A DNA stretch of 64,000 nt from Natrinema sp031626495 (GCF_031626495.1 NZ_JAMQOJ010000003.1:496001-560000); one strand, 5' to 3'. Shown: positions 47,865 to 56,933, numbered from the stretch's first letter. The notes: generated by a model not told the origin, from the sequence alone. Program-made: numbers and translations.

Positions 47865-48849
47865 CGGCGATCACCTCGGGACTGTCGACCCCAAGCGCCT
47901 TCGCCTCGATTTCGAGGGCTACCGACAGCGCAGCAATTCCATCTTTGACGGTGACTTCCGGCACACCGTGTGCCTCGACAACGTCCACGAAGGAGGCGAG
48001 TTCTTTCTGGAGTGGTTCCGCGTTCGTGATAGTCGGACGCTCGACGATGCTCTCGTGTTTGAATCGAACATCGCCGTCTTGCTCGATGTACTCGGGTACC
48101 GAATTGCGGTGGATTTCGATCGACTGGTTGATATAATCGAGTTCGATGAGACATTCCTCGGCTGTAATCTCGAGTGTACGAACCTTTTTCTGGGTCTTTC
48201 GACTGGCGGTCAGCGATGCCATCGTGCCACCTTCGAACTCGAGCAGCGCTGACGCGTGACGGTTGCCGTCGACACCAGCACTGGTGACCGAAACAGGGTC
48301 GTCATCAAGAAGCGACAACACAATGTCGATATCGTGGATCATCAGATCGAGAACGGCGCTGTCCTCGATTTCGCGATCGGGTGCCGGGCCGAGACGTTGC
48401 GCACGAACACTGACAATCGTCAGGTCATCGATGAGCTGTTCCAGCGTGGTCACAGCTGGGTTGAAACGCTCGATATGACCGACCTGAACGGGAACGTCCG
48501 CTCGTTCGACGCGTGACTGCAGCGCATCTGCCTGCTCGAGGTCATCAAGGACCGGCTTTTCGACGAACGTTGCGACGTTCGCATCGAGACACTGCGTCAC
48601 TACGTCGTAGTGGAATTGCGTCGGGACGACAACCGAGACAGCATCAACGGCCTCGAGCAACGACTCTCGGTCCAGTGCCTCGACACCGTGTTTGGCCGCG
48701 GTTTCCTCGGCTTGTGTCTCGTCGACGTCCGTGACACCCACAAGGTTTGCATTCGGCAACTCGTCATAGATGCGGGCGTGATGTTGACCCATCGAGCCAA
48801 CGCCGATTACCCCGACGTCAATCAGACCCTCATTACGCGGCATAGTCAT
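47857..48849 (-). CDS. Gfo/Idh/MocA oxidoreductase (WbpB-like)
   Basis: 330 residues from ATG 48849 (ATG 48843 is an alternative). Rossmann start VGVIGVGSMGQHHARIY, then VEKPVLDDLEQADALQ with the EKP motif and VGHIERFNPAV, all typical of the family. Next to the aminotransferase and the UDP-HexNAc dehydrogenase it fits the UDP-GlcNAcA 3-dehydrogenase step, forming the 3-keto sugar. It overlaps the upstream aminotransferase stop by 17 bases. Confidence 0.9.
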   Translation of the reverse strand: MTMPRNEGLIDVGVIGVGSMGQHHARIYDELPNANLVGVTDVDETQAEETAAKHGVEALDRESLLEAVDAVSVVVPTQFHYDVVTQCLDANVATFVEKPVLDDLEQADALQSRVERADVPVQVGHIERFNPAVTTLEQLIDDLTIVSVRAQRLGPAPDREIEDSAVLDLMIHDIDIVLSLLDDDPVSVTSAGVDGNRHASALLEFEGGTMASLTASRKTQKKVRTLEITAEECLIELDYINQSIEIHRNSVPEYIEQDGDVRFKHESIVERPTITNAEPLQKELASFVDVVEAHGVPEVTVKDGIAALSVALEIEAKALGVDSPEVIADD

Positions 48850-49906
48850 TGATCACCTCCACGATGTGGTCGATATCGTCTGCAGTAACATTCGGATGGA
48901 CGGGCAGCGAGAGAACCTCACTGGCAGCAACCTCCGATTCCGGAGCCGTACAGTCGACATCGTCGTACGCCGGCTGATTGTGGATACACGTCGGGTAGTA
49001 GACGCCGGCTCCGATGTCGTTCGCCTCAAGGTGGTCTAGCAGTGCGTCCCGGTCGTCGGTCCGGATCGTATACTGATGATAAACGTGCGTCGTCTCTTCC
49101 GGTTCGACAGGACAGCTGACGGCATCGTTGGTGATGCCCTCGGTCAACTGTGCTGCGTTCGACCGCCGTTGCTTGATATAGGTGGGTAATCGCTCGAGTT
49201 GGCCCCGACCGATCGCCGCTGCGATGGACGTCATCCGGAAGTTGTGTCCGACGGTCGCGTGGGCGTAGGAATCGGTTCGGCCGTGATTGATAAACTGAGC
49301 GACGTCGTCCGCGAGGTCCTCACGATCTGTGACGATCATACCACCTTCGCCAGTGGTCATGTTCTTCGTTGGGTAAAACGAGAAACAGCCAACGTCGCCG
49401 ATCGCCCCGACTCGGTTGTCCTGATACGTCGCGCCGTGGGCCTGCGCGGCGTCCTCGATCAGCGGGACGTCGAGGTCGTCCGCGAGGTCCGCCAATGGCC
49501 CCAAGTCCGCAGGCAGCCCGTAGAGGTGCACGGCGACGATTGCATCGATGGCCACCTCTCGGGCTGTCTTGCGGGCAGCGGCGGGATCGAGGTTATACGT
49601 CACCGGATCAATATCGGCGAAGATTGGCTCGGCGCCGGCATGTCGGATCGCGTTGGCCGTTGCGATAAACGAAAACGGCGTCGTCAACACTCGATCGCCG
49701 GCTCCGATGCCGACTGCCTCGAGCGCGGCGTGAAGTGCAGTTGTCCCGTTCGATGTCGCCACGCCGTGGGCCGCTCCGCAGTAGTCGGCGAACTCCGCTT
49801 CGAACTCCCGGACTTCCGGTCCGTCCGCGAGCATTCCGCTGTCGAGCACCTGCTCGACGCGCTCTTTCTCTCCCTCTCCGAGTTCTGGATCTGCAATTGG
49901 AATCAT
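48833..49906 (-). CDS. DegT/DnrJ/EryC1 PLP aminotransferase (WbpE-like)
   Basis: 357 residues from ATG 49906; the longer frame is antisense noise. PLP Lys 181 in SFYPTKNMTTGEGG, with Asp 152 and Gln 155 in IEDAAQAHGA and TSNGTTALHAAL for phosphate binding. Length fits the sugar-aminotransferase family. Expected to transaminate the 3-keto sugar from the WbpB-like step, using glutamate. The ATG overlaps the acetyltransferase TAA by one base, suggesting coupled translation. Confidence 0.93.
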   Translation of the reverse strand: MIPIADPELGEGEKERVEQVLDSGMLADGPEVREFEAEFADYCGAAHGVATSNGTTALHAALEAVGIGAGDRVLTTPFSFIATANAIRHAGAEPIFADIDPVTYNLDPAAARKTAREVAIDAIVAVHLYGLPADLGPLADLADDLDVPLIEDAAQAHGATYQDNRVGAIGDVGCFSFYPTKNMTTGEGGMIVTDREDLADDVAQFINHGRTDSYAHATVGHNFRMTSIAAAIGRGQLERLPTYIKQRRSNAAQLTEGITNDAVSCPVEPEETTHVYHQYTIRTDDRDALLDHLEANDIGAGVYYPTCIHNQPAYDDVDCTAPESEVAASEVLSLPVHPNVTADDIDHIVEVINDYAA

Positions 49907-50499
49907 TAAATATTGTTGGCACCTCGAAGTTCCGCTGGGAGGTCCCTGTGGGTCGCTGGCGCACCAACGGCGAGCGTCGCTGGGGGGACGTCCTCGGTGA
50001 CGACCGCGCCGGCGGCGACGAACGCCCCTTCCCCGACCGTAACGCCTGGGAGGACGGTCGCGTTGGCGCCGATCGAGACGCCATCCGCAAGCGTCGGCCC
50101 CGCGAGGTCGACCTCCTGGCGAATCGGATACGGATCGTTCGTGAGCACCGCGTGCGGTCCACAAAAGACGTTGTCGCCGATTTCGGTATGCGAGGGCACG
50201 TAGACGCCGGTCTGGAGACTGACGTGCGAGCCAATCGTCGTCCGGCCATCGATCACCGCGTTGGTGCCGACGAGTACGTCGTCGCCGAGTTCGGTCAGTT
50301 CGCGAACAAGGGCGTGGTGGCCAGTCGCAAAGCCGTCGCCGATTACAACATCGTCATAGATGATCGTCCCTGCCCGGATCGTCCCCTCGCCACCAATCAC
50401 GGGCGGGGTCGACTCATCGGAATAACTGTAGCCCACAACAGCTGTTTCATCCGCGGTCCATCTCTCCAAAGCCGTTCCGTCAGTTGTGTCATCACCCAT
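49906..50499 (-). CDS. left-handed beta-helix acyltransferase (WbpD-like)
   Basis: 197 residues made of hexapeptide repeats (for example GTIIYDDVVIGDGFATGHHA, TTIGSHVSLQTGVYVPSHTE, VTVGEGAFVAAGAVVTEDVP), ending in VGAPATHRDLP. His in GHHALVR may be the catalytic base. First gene of the operon. With the three genes downstream it completes a set resembling WbpA-B-E-D, where this enzyme would N-acetylate the 3-amino sugar. The upstream region is A+T-rich (50505-50530) and probably contains the operon promoter. Confidence 0.92.
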   Translation of the reverse strand: MGDDTTDGTALERWTADETAVVGYSYSDESTPPVIGGEGTIRAGTIIYDDVVIGDGFATGHHALVRELTELGDDVLVGTNAVIDGRTTIGSHVSLQTGVYVPSHTEIGDNVFCGPHAVLTNDPYPIRQEVDLAGPTLADGVSIGANATVLPGVTVGEGAFVAAGAVVTEDVPPATLAVGAPATHRDLPAELRGANNI

Positions 50500-51889
50500 T
50501 CGACTTATACACCATATATTATATTTCAGTTGTTAACCACTATCGAGACTGATTACATAAGTTTACTGGCCGATACCGCTGCCTGCTTGCGATTCGTTAG
50601 CGAAACGGTTCCAGCTAGAGATGGACGACAGCCAGTAACTCAGTGTATTCCGAATTCGAAACAGGTACCTATGTGAGATGGTACTGGTTAGCCGTGACAG
50701 CCTGAATGTCGGCAGGTTGCCTATCACCGCCTCTTTATCGGCTCAGTTGTGGCTGATACGTATCTATCATAGAGGTGAATACGCTGACCACTTGTGACTA
50801 GGCTATTGAGGCGACATACTGCTCCGCGACTCGACGCCGGCCGCGTTGGCAATTCGCAGTGGCGCTCGGCGATCATTGTGCGTTGAACCGATAGGTGCAT
50901 TCTCGTGACCCGCTGGGCGGCTGCCTTTGCCTGCTAGTACTAGACGATCCCACCAGCGTTCTAGTTGGATACTTGCGTTGGGACGCGGGGCCTCCTACCC
51001 AGTGGCCTATACAGCCGTGCCTACGACGGCAACCGGTGGCGAACTATCTTTCGAGTTATAGTCGTAATTGTATCAAAGTTCAGATCAGAGTCATACCACT
51101 GGCAGTCGCCAGTAAGGATATGAATCTAAAATGAGTAGTGCCAGCAATCAATGCAGTCAACTACCCCGGACACTCAACAGCACGACTTTTTCAAAGTCCT
51201 GACAGGATAACCGTGTACCTTCCGCGACGATGGCCAACTCACTGCAGGGACGTACAAGGGCAACACAGCGATGTGCTGCGAAGCGTGCGGGACGCCTGCC
51301 GTCCAACTGTGGTAATCGGAGTGGCCACGCGGTGCGCACAGCGCGCCATCGCTCGCTAGTACTCCCGTCCTGGTCGGCAATGATCGCACGCAGCCAGCGG
51401 ACCGTGCTGGCGACGGGTCGGTGGCCAGACACAGCACTCGAACTACCCGAGCCATCCCTGGACGGGTGCCACTCGGTGTAGGCCACGTGGCGCCCCTCCG
51501 GTAATGGCTCGGCACTCCATATCCGACGCACCGGGTGTAGGTGACACCTTCAAAAACGTAGGCGGTGCATACTGCCGTGCGTGACACGACTCTCGCGGAC
51601 CTGCCGCAGCGGGCTCGTCCTCGGCGCCATCGGGCACCTCTGTGCGGGCATCCTTGCGGCCGTGGCGAGCGCCGGCGCGAGGATGGGCCTACCGAAACCG
51701 GGCCGATAGCCGACAGCCAGAGTCGGCAACAATCGCGGTTCGGGGCCAGCACCACGATCTGCGCATGGCGGTAGTGCGCCTCGAGGAGCCATCGCCCTCA
51801 TAACCGGCGTCGGCAGCGACTACTGACTCAGGAATACAGCGTGCAGCCGACCGCAGCACTGATCCCCATCGCTGGCAACCCCCTAGCCG
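50500..51889. other. long gene-poor interval
   Basis: About 1.4 kb. The left end is A+T-rich and likely the operon promoter. The rest holds only off-frame noise. The palindrome CTAGTACTAG occurs at 50934-50943, and a partial form (GCTAGTACTC) near 51356. It may represent decayed sequence. Confidence 0.45.
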
Positions 51890-52456
51890 ATGTGGCCCTG
51901 GGGACACCTCGCCGTCGCCTATCTCGTCTACACCATGTATTGCCACGCCCGCGACGGCCGGCCGCCGCGCGGGCTACCCGCCCTTGCCCTCGCGTTCGGC
52001 TCACAGCTCCCGGATCTGATCGACAAACCGCTGGCGTGGTCGCTCGGCGTCCTCCCCGGCGGGCGGACGCTGGCCCACTCGGTGGTCGGTGCCGCGCTGG
52101 TACTGTCAGTTGTCGTGGTGGCGGTCCGCCGCACTGGCCACCGCGCTGTCGGCCCGGCGGTCGCGATCGGCTACGGCGTCCACCTCTTGACTGATCTCCC
52201 GCCGGCCGTTCTTACCGGCGACCTGCGCGAGGCGACCTTTCTGGCCTGGCCGCTGCTCACGCCGCCAGACTACGAGACGCCTGCGAGTCTCGCCGCCGGT
52301 TTCCTGCGGTACTCGATGGGCACTGCAGAGTGGATCCAGCTCGGGCTAGTCGCCGTTGCCCTCGGTATCTGGCTCCGCGACGGCCATCCCGGACTTGGGA
52401 CCGTCCGCCGTGGTCTCGCTCGAATCGGTGTCTCGCGTGACATACGCGGGCGGTGA
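51890..52456 (+). CDS. YdjM-like membrane-bound metal-dependent hydrolase
   Basis: 188 residues. MWPWGHLAVAYLVYTMYCHA, then GSQLPDLIDKPLAWSLGVLP, RTLAHSVVGAALV and GYGVHLLTDLPPAV carry the His/Asp metal ligands of the YdjM-type family. About six helices. It is the intact relative of the 30112 pseudogene and of 26359-26931. Its 3' end (RDIRGR and downstream bases) is the left edge of the duplicated segment that recurs near 56974. Function unknown. Confidence 0.88.
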   Translation: MWPWGHLAVAYLVYTMYCHARDGRPPRGLPALALAFGSQLPDLIDKPLAWSLGVLPGGRTLAHSVVGAALVLSVVVVAVRRTGHRAVGPAVAIGYGVHLLTDLPPAVLTGDLREATFLAWPLLTPPDYETPASLAAGFLRYSMGTAEWIQLGLVAVALGIWLRDGHPGLGTVRRGLARIGVSRDIRGR

Positions 52457-52754
52457 TGCCGTGAGCCTCACCAGTGAACTGGTCTGGTACAGCAGTCTCG
52501 AGTGTAGCGGGAGCGTGGAGACCGTGACCAGCAACAGCAGAGGCGAAGCAGATGCTGGCGGTGATCGCACAGCTGTGGCCACTCCTCACTGCAACGGTAG
52601 TGCTCGTGCGGTGTCCAGGCTACGGAACGGGTGGATCCTCGCCCGAAACTGTGAGAGCCATCCCACCACGAGGCGAGCTACGGTACATGTCCTTTCCGAC
52701 GAGGTCGTGACCACTACCGGGCTGCGTACTCTCCCCAGTCGCTGGGAGAGTAGC
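52457..52754. other. non-coding lead of duplication copy A
   Basis: No supported gene. The sequence is shared with 56990-57288 at many positions, with numerous substitutions, showing that the copy is not recent or that this part evolves freely. Confidence 0.6.
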
Positions 52755-53111
52755 TCAGCCTCTCTGCGACCACAACCAAGCGACTACGGGCCCGTCACGG
52801 CAGCGTTCGGCGTAAAGCAGTGCGACGAGCAGGTAGACGGCGACCGCGACGGCGGCCAGTCGGCTCGAGTCGCGCGGGTCGGCCCGATCGAGCAGCGAAT
52901 GCAGCCAGAAGACGTTGCTCAGCGCCGAATTACTGAGTGTATGGACCGGCCCCTGATAGAGCGGGAGGACGCGCCAGAGGTCCGGCATCAACGCCCAGCC
53001 GCCACTCGCGATGATGATCGGCACATCGTAGCGCGTACGCACGGGGAGGTACGTCAAGAGGAGAGTTGCCCCAGTCGCGCCGACTGCGAAGTGGGTGAGA
53101 GCGATGCTCAT
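52755..53111 (-). CDS. small membrane protein (duplicated module, copy A)
   Basis: 118 residues with three or four helices. Starts MSIALTHFAVGATGATLLL; also has LPVRTRYDVPIIIASGGWAL, PDLWRVLPLY and SALSNVFWLHSLLDRADPRD. The early His and the Asp-containing DRADPRD are reminiscent of the membrane hydrolases nearby, but no firm family can be given. The ATG at 53111 is chosen by match with the copy at 57645. Divergent from the oxidoreductase, 121 bases apart. Confidence 0.82.
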   Translation of the reverse strand: MSIALTHFAVGATGATLLLTYLPVRTRYDVPIIIASGGWALMPDLWRVLPLYQGPVHTLSNSALSNVFWLHSLLDRADPRDSSRLAAVAVAVYLLVALLYAERCRDGPVVAWLWSQRG

Positions 53112-53232
53112 TATGAGGCAGTTCCTGACCCACCCACTCGAGTATGAAGCCCTTGACCGGAAATGAGTGGCCGACCCGGGGAGGATGTCACCCTCACCAT
53201 CATGATCAAGGTCGCCAAAGCCCACAAGAGCC

Positions 53233-54252
53233 ATGGGAGACACACGCAATCGGCAGTGGCTGCTCACGGAGCGACCGACCGGTGAACCGGCAGCCGACAA
53301 TTTCGAACTGACCGACGACCCGATCCCCGAACCGGGACCGAAGGAGGTGCTCGTCCGGACCGAGTACCTCTCCGTCGATCCGTATATGCGCGGGCGGATG
53401 CGCGACAGCGAGTCCTATGCCGACCCCTGGCCCGTCGGCGAGCCGATGCGGGCCCGGGCCGTCGGCACGGTCGTCGAGTCAAACCACGCTGCGTTCGCGG
53501 CCGGCGACACCGTCACGGGCAATCTCTACTGGGCCGAGTACGCGGTCGTCGACGGCACCGCCCTCGAGCCAGTCGACACGGGGTCGGCGCCGGTCTCGAC
53601 GGCGCTGCACGTCCTCGGAATGCCCGGCCGGACCGCCTACGTCGGCACCGTCGACGTCGGCGCGGTCGAACCCGGCGATACGGTCGTCGTCTCCGCTGCG
53701 GCCGGCGCCGTCGGCTCCGTCGCCGGCCAGATCGCGCGCATTGCTGGCTGCCGCGTGATCGGGATCACGGGCCGGGACGAGAAAGCCGACTGGCTTACCG
53801 ACGATCTGGGCTTCGACGCGGCGATCAACTACCGCACGACCGACGACCTCTCGGCGGCGGTCGCCGACGCCTGCCCGCGCGGCGTCGACTGCTACTTCGA
53901 GAACGTCGGCGGCGAGGTGAGCGATGCCGTCATGGACCACCTCGTCGACCACTCGCGCGTGGCCGTCTGTGGGAAGATCGCCCTCTACAACGCGGAGGAA
54001 GGCGACGACCAACTGTATGGTCCGCGACGCCTCCACCAGCGGACCCGAACTCGCGTCGAGGGGTTTATCGTCAGCGATCACGCCGATCGCTTCGACCACA
54101 TCAATGCGCGGCTCCGGCGGTGGGTCGAGGATGACCACCTCCAGTATCGCGAGACAGTCACCGACGGCATCGAGACCGCTGCCGACGCGTTCCTCGGGCT
54201 GTTCGACGGGACGAACGTGGGGAAACAACTCGTCCGGATCGGCGAAGACTGA
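53233..54252 (+). CDS. NADP-dependent MDR oxidoreductase (copy A)
   Basis: 339 residues. Zinc-independent medium-chain reductase of the leukotriene B4 dehydrogenase/YncB type: SVDPYMRGRMRDSESYADPW at the substrate side, then the NADP loop AAAGAVGSVAGQ (about 156-167), GITGRDEKADWL and YFENVGGEVSDAV. It reduces alkenals or enones in related organisms; the actual substrate is unknown here. About 16 residues differ from copy B by eye. Confidence 0.93.
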   Translation: MGDTRNRQWLLTERPTGEPAADNFELTDDPIPEPGPKEVLVRTEYLSVDPYMRGRMRDSESYADPWPVGEPMRARAVGTVVESNHAAFAAGDTVTGNLYWAEYAVVDGTALEPVDTGSAPVSTALHVLGMPGRTAYVGTVDVGAVEPGDTVVVSAAAGAVGSVAGQIARIAGCRVIGITGRDEKADWLTDDLGFDAAINYRTTDDLSAAVADACPRGVDCYFENVGGEVSDAVMDHLVDHSRVAVCGKIALYNAEEGDDQLYGPRRLHQRTRTRVEGFIVSDHADRFDHINARLRRWVEDDHLQYRETVTDGIETAADAFLGLFDGTNVGKQLVRIGED

Positions 54253-54392
54253 TCCCGCTAGGGCCCTCACTCGAGCGAACACGCACTGGCCTCGCGTCGA
54301 GCACAGTCTCGTGGGACGCGGCTTTCTCGAGTGCGGTCGTAATACGAGGGTGACGTCGCCGCCGAGCTAGGGTGCGTCTCCGCTGACGCGGC

Positions 54393-54542
54393 CACTGGCG
54401 ACACCAGGGTTGGACGGGTGACGTCCCGAAGATGCACCGCTCGAGCGAGAAACTCGATGCGCTCGGGTAGGCACCCGAGCACGAAAGCGACAGGGCGGTC
54501 CGCAACGCGACGCGGGAGCTATGTGCGGAACTCCAGGAGTAG
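54393..54542 (+). pseudogene. C-terminal remnant of a sugar-nucleotide epimerase
   Basis: The frame WTGDVPKMHRSSEKLDALG, a TAG, then APEHESDRAVRNATRELCAE matches the C-terminal tail of NAD-dependent epimerases and the parallel remnant at 56070-56196 (WTGDVPQVRLSIEKLDALGW). Here the Trp codon has become TAG. The upstream part is missing, so this is only the last 50 residues. It sits just after the end of duplication copy A. Confidence 0.8.
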
Positions 54543-54952
54543 CCCGCCACAGTCGAGTCGCGGACAACGACTCGCGCATGCACCCCGAGATATCCTCGGT
54601 CGATGCTGCCAACATGGCCACCCTGGCTTTCTCATCAGCAGTTCACCCCCTGCGGCCCAGTCGTCACGACACACCTTCGGTGGTCGAGAGCCGCGCGACG
54701 AGCGTTCCCACGGCCGTGTATACGGTACACTGGACTGGTCCAGCCCTGGTCGTCGACTGGGGCCATCGCCTCGAGACGGGCCGCGCCCGCCCTCACAGAC
54801 TGGGTAGTTGCTATCACTACCTTAGACGGAAGTAGGCCGAACGCGCGCTCCCCCGCCGGAGGGGCCCCCTTTCAGACGTTCCGATCTCGACGAGGGGCAG
54901 TATCTGACGTCTAAGGAAGAAAAGTTTTGGGGATCCACCCCGAAGCAGCCCT
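54543..54952. other. intergenic, no gene seen
   Basis: About 410 bases between the epimerase remnant and the wHTH gene. The A+T-rich TCTAAGGAAGAAAAGTTTT near 54911 may include the promoter of the next gene. Confidence 0.4.
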
Positions 54953-55306
54953 ATGAGCCAGAACTCGTCGAGCGGTCGCGGTCCGCATGCAACTGACGAG
55001 GACATTCTGTCGGTGCTGCGGACGACCAACGACCCGGTCCTGTCGACGGCTGAAATCGCCGACCAACTCCCGATCAAACGCCGGGCGACGCTCGATCGCC
55101 TCCGTGCACTCGAGGACACAGGCCTCGTCGAGAGTAAACGAATCGGGGGACGGAATACGGTCTGGTGGCTGTCGGCCGCGGGCAGTGGCGACGGGGCAAT
55201 CCCCGCCGATGATCCGTTCTTCGCTGAAGGGGCCCTCTTCGCGTCCGAGGACCCTGCCGACGAGGACGAGATCGATGACATCGTCTACGGCGAACTCGAG
55301 GGCTGA
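54953..55306 (+). CDS. winged-helix antitoxin partner of PIN toxin
   Basis: 117 residues. The winged-helix domain at about 15-75 reads DEDILSVLRTTNDPVLSTAE, ADQLPIKRRATLDRLRALED and GLVESKRIGGRNTVWWLS. An acidic tail follows (EDPADEDEIDDIVYGELEG), similar in style to the toxin-binding tail of VapB at 21648. The PIN gene begins four bases downstream. A wHTH protein in the antitoxin position is less common than the ribbon-helix-helix type, but the context and tail support it. Confidence 0.85.
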   Translation: MSQNSSSGRGPHATDEDILSVLRTTNDPVLSTAEIADQLPIKRRATLDRLRALEDTGLVESKRIGGRNTVWWLSAAGSGDGAIPADDPFFAEGALFASEDPADEDEIDDIVYGELEG

Positions 55307-55309
55307 GCT

Positions 55310-55774
55310 GTGGCCGACTCGGGGATAACGCCGTTGTTCGTCGATACTGGCGCCTTCTATGCATATTTCGATGCAAACGCATCGCGGCATGATCGGGCGA
55401 GTGCTGTGTTCGACGCGATCGCGAGGGGCGCCATCAACTACCGGCCGCTGTACACGACGACACACGTGCTGGCCGAACTGTCGACGCTGTTACTGCGTAA
55501 ACGAGACCATGCCGCTGCCGTTCGGGGACTCACCCGGATTCGGAACTCGCCCGCGTTCACGGTCGTCCAGCCGACGGATGATGAGTTCGCGGCTGCATGC
55601 CGGCAGTTCGACCGCTACGATGACCAGCAGATTACACTGGTTGACCATCTGACTGCAGCCCTGGCCGCTGAACGCAGCACCGACCACGTCTTTGCCTTTG
55701 ACAGTGACTTTCGGACACTCGGACTCACGCTCGTTCCTGACGAGATCCACGTTCCCGACGCTGACAGTGAGTGA
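55310..55774 (+). CDS. vapC: PIN-domain toxin (VapC-like)
   Basis: 154 residues from GTG 55310. PIN acidic residues are in LFVDTGAFYAYFDAN, TTTHVLAELSTLLL, ITLVDHLTAALAAE and VFAFDSDFRTLGL. Expected to be an Mg-dependent RNase toxin. It follows the wHTH gene by three bases and is probably controlled by it. Its sequence differs clearly from the 21220 toxin, so the two systems are not recent copies. Confidence 0.9.
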   Translation: MADSGITPLFVDTGAFYAYFDANASRHDRASAVFDAIARGAINYRPLYTTTHVLAELSTLLLRKRDHAAAVRGLTRIRNSPAFTVVQPTDDEFAAACRQFDRYDDQQITLVDHLTAALAAERSTDHVFAFDSDFRTLGLTLVPDEIHVPDADSE

Positions 55775-55782
55775 CGATCCCT

Positions 55783-56196
55783 CTTGGCGGCCCGCGGCTG
55801 CGTGGCGCCGTGATCCCTGATTTCATCGAGAAGTTGCACGAGAAGCCGGAGACGCTCACCATCCGCGGTGATGGCCGCCAGGAGAAGTCCTATCTGCATA
55901 TCGGTGACTGCCTCGATGCGATGCTCACGGTCTGTGACCGCGCCGACGGCCCGCTGGCCACCGACACCCGTGAGACCCGGACGACGACCTCGGTGACTCG
56001 CATCGCCGACATTGTCGCCGATGAACTGGGCCTCGAGCCAGAGTAGGAGTACACCGGCGGCGACCGCGGCTGGACCGGCGACGTCCCGCAGGTGCGCCTC
56101 TCGATCGAAAAGCTCGACGCGCTCGGGTGGACACCCGACTACGAAAGCGACGCGGCGGTTCGCGACGCGAAATCTGCTTGCAGAGTACCGCGACTC
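55783..56196 (+). pseudogene. C-terminal half of a NAD-dependent epimerase, broken
   Basis: Reads GPRLRGAVIPDFIEKLHEKP, then RGDGRQEKSYLHIGDCLDAM, as in NAD-dependent epimerase/dehydratases of nucleotide sugars. A TAG (56044-56046) interrupts LGLEPE before EYTGGDRGWTGDVPQVRLSI, and a later frameshift separates YESDAAVRDA from NLLAEYRD. The N-terminal NAD-binding half is absent. It lies eight bases after the PIN gene, so it was cut off by rearrangement. Confidence 0.88.
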
Positions 56197-56295
56197 TTGT
56201 TTCCATCCGCCTTCCTGCTGATACCTGTAGATAACTGTCAAGTAATAGTAGATAATCCCACACCATGTGTGGTATCGCCACACGGGAGGTAGACG

Positions 56296-56535
56296 ATGGA
56301 AATCCGACAGATAGTGCTACTCTTGGCGATTGGCGGCCTCCTCCTCGGTGGAGTGGGGATGGCACAGGCAGATGAACGCCCGGACTGCGCGGATCGGTGG
56401 ACGCCGGCCGATCCTGGCCCGGACGATACCGTCGGGACGATTTACGACGGGACTGATAACTGCGCCCATACGTGGCAAAGCGCGACAGCGAAACAGACCG
56501 GGAACGCCCCGGCAACCACGGGAGGCACTCCGTAA
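56296..56535 (+). CDS. small secreted protein
   Basis: 79 residues. Signal peptide with core QIVLLLAIGGLLLGGVGMAQ, cleaved near AQA-DE, leaving about 54 residues with two Cys (DCAD and NCAH) that could form a disulfide. A purine-rich GGGAGGT at 56284-56290 precedes the start by about five bases and is a good Shine-Dalgarno sequence. I do not recognise the family. Confidence 0.7.
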   Translation: MEIRQIVLLLAIGGLLLGGVGMAQADERPDCADRWTPADPGPDDTVGTIYDGTDNCAHTWQSATAKQTGNAPATTGGTP

Positions 56536-56589
56536 CACGGACCGAGTAGCATCGTTTTTTGCGGTGATGTGGCCAGACGGACTGTAGTT

Positions 56590-56927
56590 CGACTCGCTAT
56601 GCCGATCCCGCGGTGGCGTCCGAACCCGGTCGCGGCAATGACGGTGTGGCCGCCGAACGCGTCCACGAACTAGTCGCCGACAACGCCTGCCGCGCCCGTG
56701 ACGAGGACACCGTGACCGCTGCCGCGGCACTGCGTGGCAGCGATGATGCAGTGGTCGTGACGGACTGGGACGCAGTGGCCGCCCGCGACGCCGCAGTCGA
56801 CGCGATGGCGACCCCCCGCGTCGACGGCCGGCGGAGCGTCGAGCGCCGCGAGGGGATTACTTACGAAGGTCTCACCTGGAAGCCGGGTGGGTTACACGGT
56901 GATCCCAGCGCCCCATCACAAAACTAG
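56590..56927 (+). pseudogene. C-terminal remnant of UDP-glucose 6-dehydrogenase
   Basis: Frame with GSDDAVVVTDWDAVAARDAA, then DAMATPRVDGRRSVERREGI and TYEGLTWKPG. This is the typical C-terminal end of haloarchaeal UDP-glucose dehydrogenases (AglM type). The start and the NAD-binding and catalytic domains are missing. It lies beside epimerase remnants, so a sugar-nucleotide locus was probably dismantled here. Confidence 0.8.
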
Positions 56928-56933
56928 CTTTGG

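Larger units (their letters stand above)
52437..54366 (+). repeat. segmental duplication, copy A
   Basis: Starts inside the 3' end of the hydrolase gene and runs through a non-coding lead, the 52755-53111 membrane protein, the 53233-54252 oxidoreductase and about 110 bases beyond. It matches 56974-59094 in order and orientation. The non-coding lead is also similar, which shows a DNA-level copy. Confidence 0.88.

Noticed and set aside
51157..51755. Minus frames in the 50.5-51.9 kb gap
   Set aside because: Cys/Arg/Ser-rich translations with no domain or promoter; typical off-frame noise.
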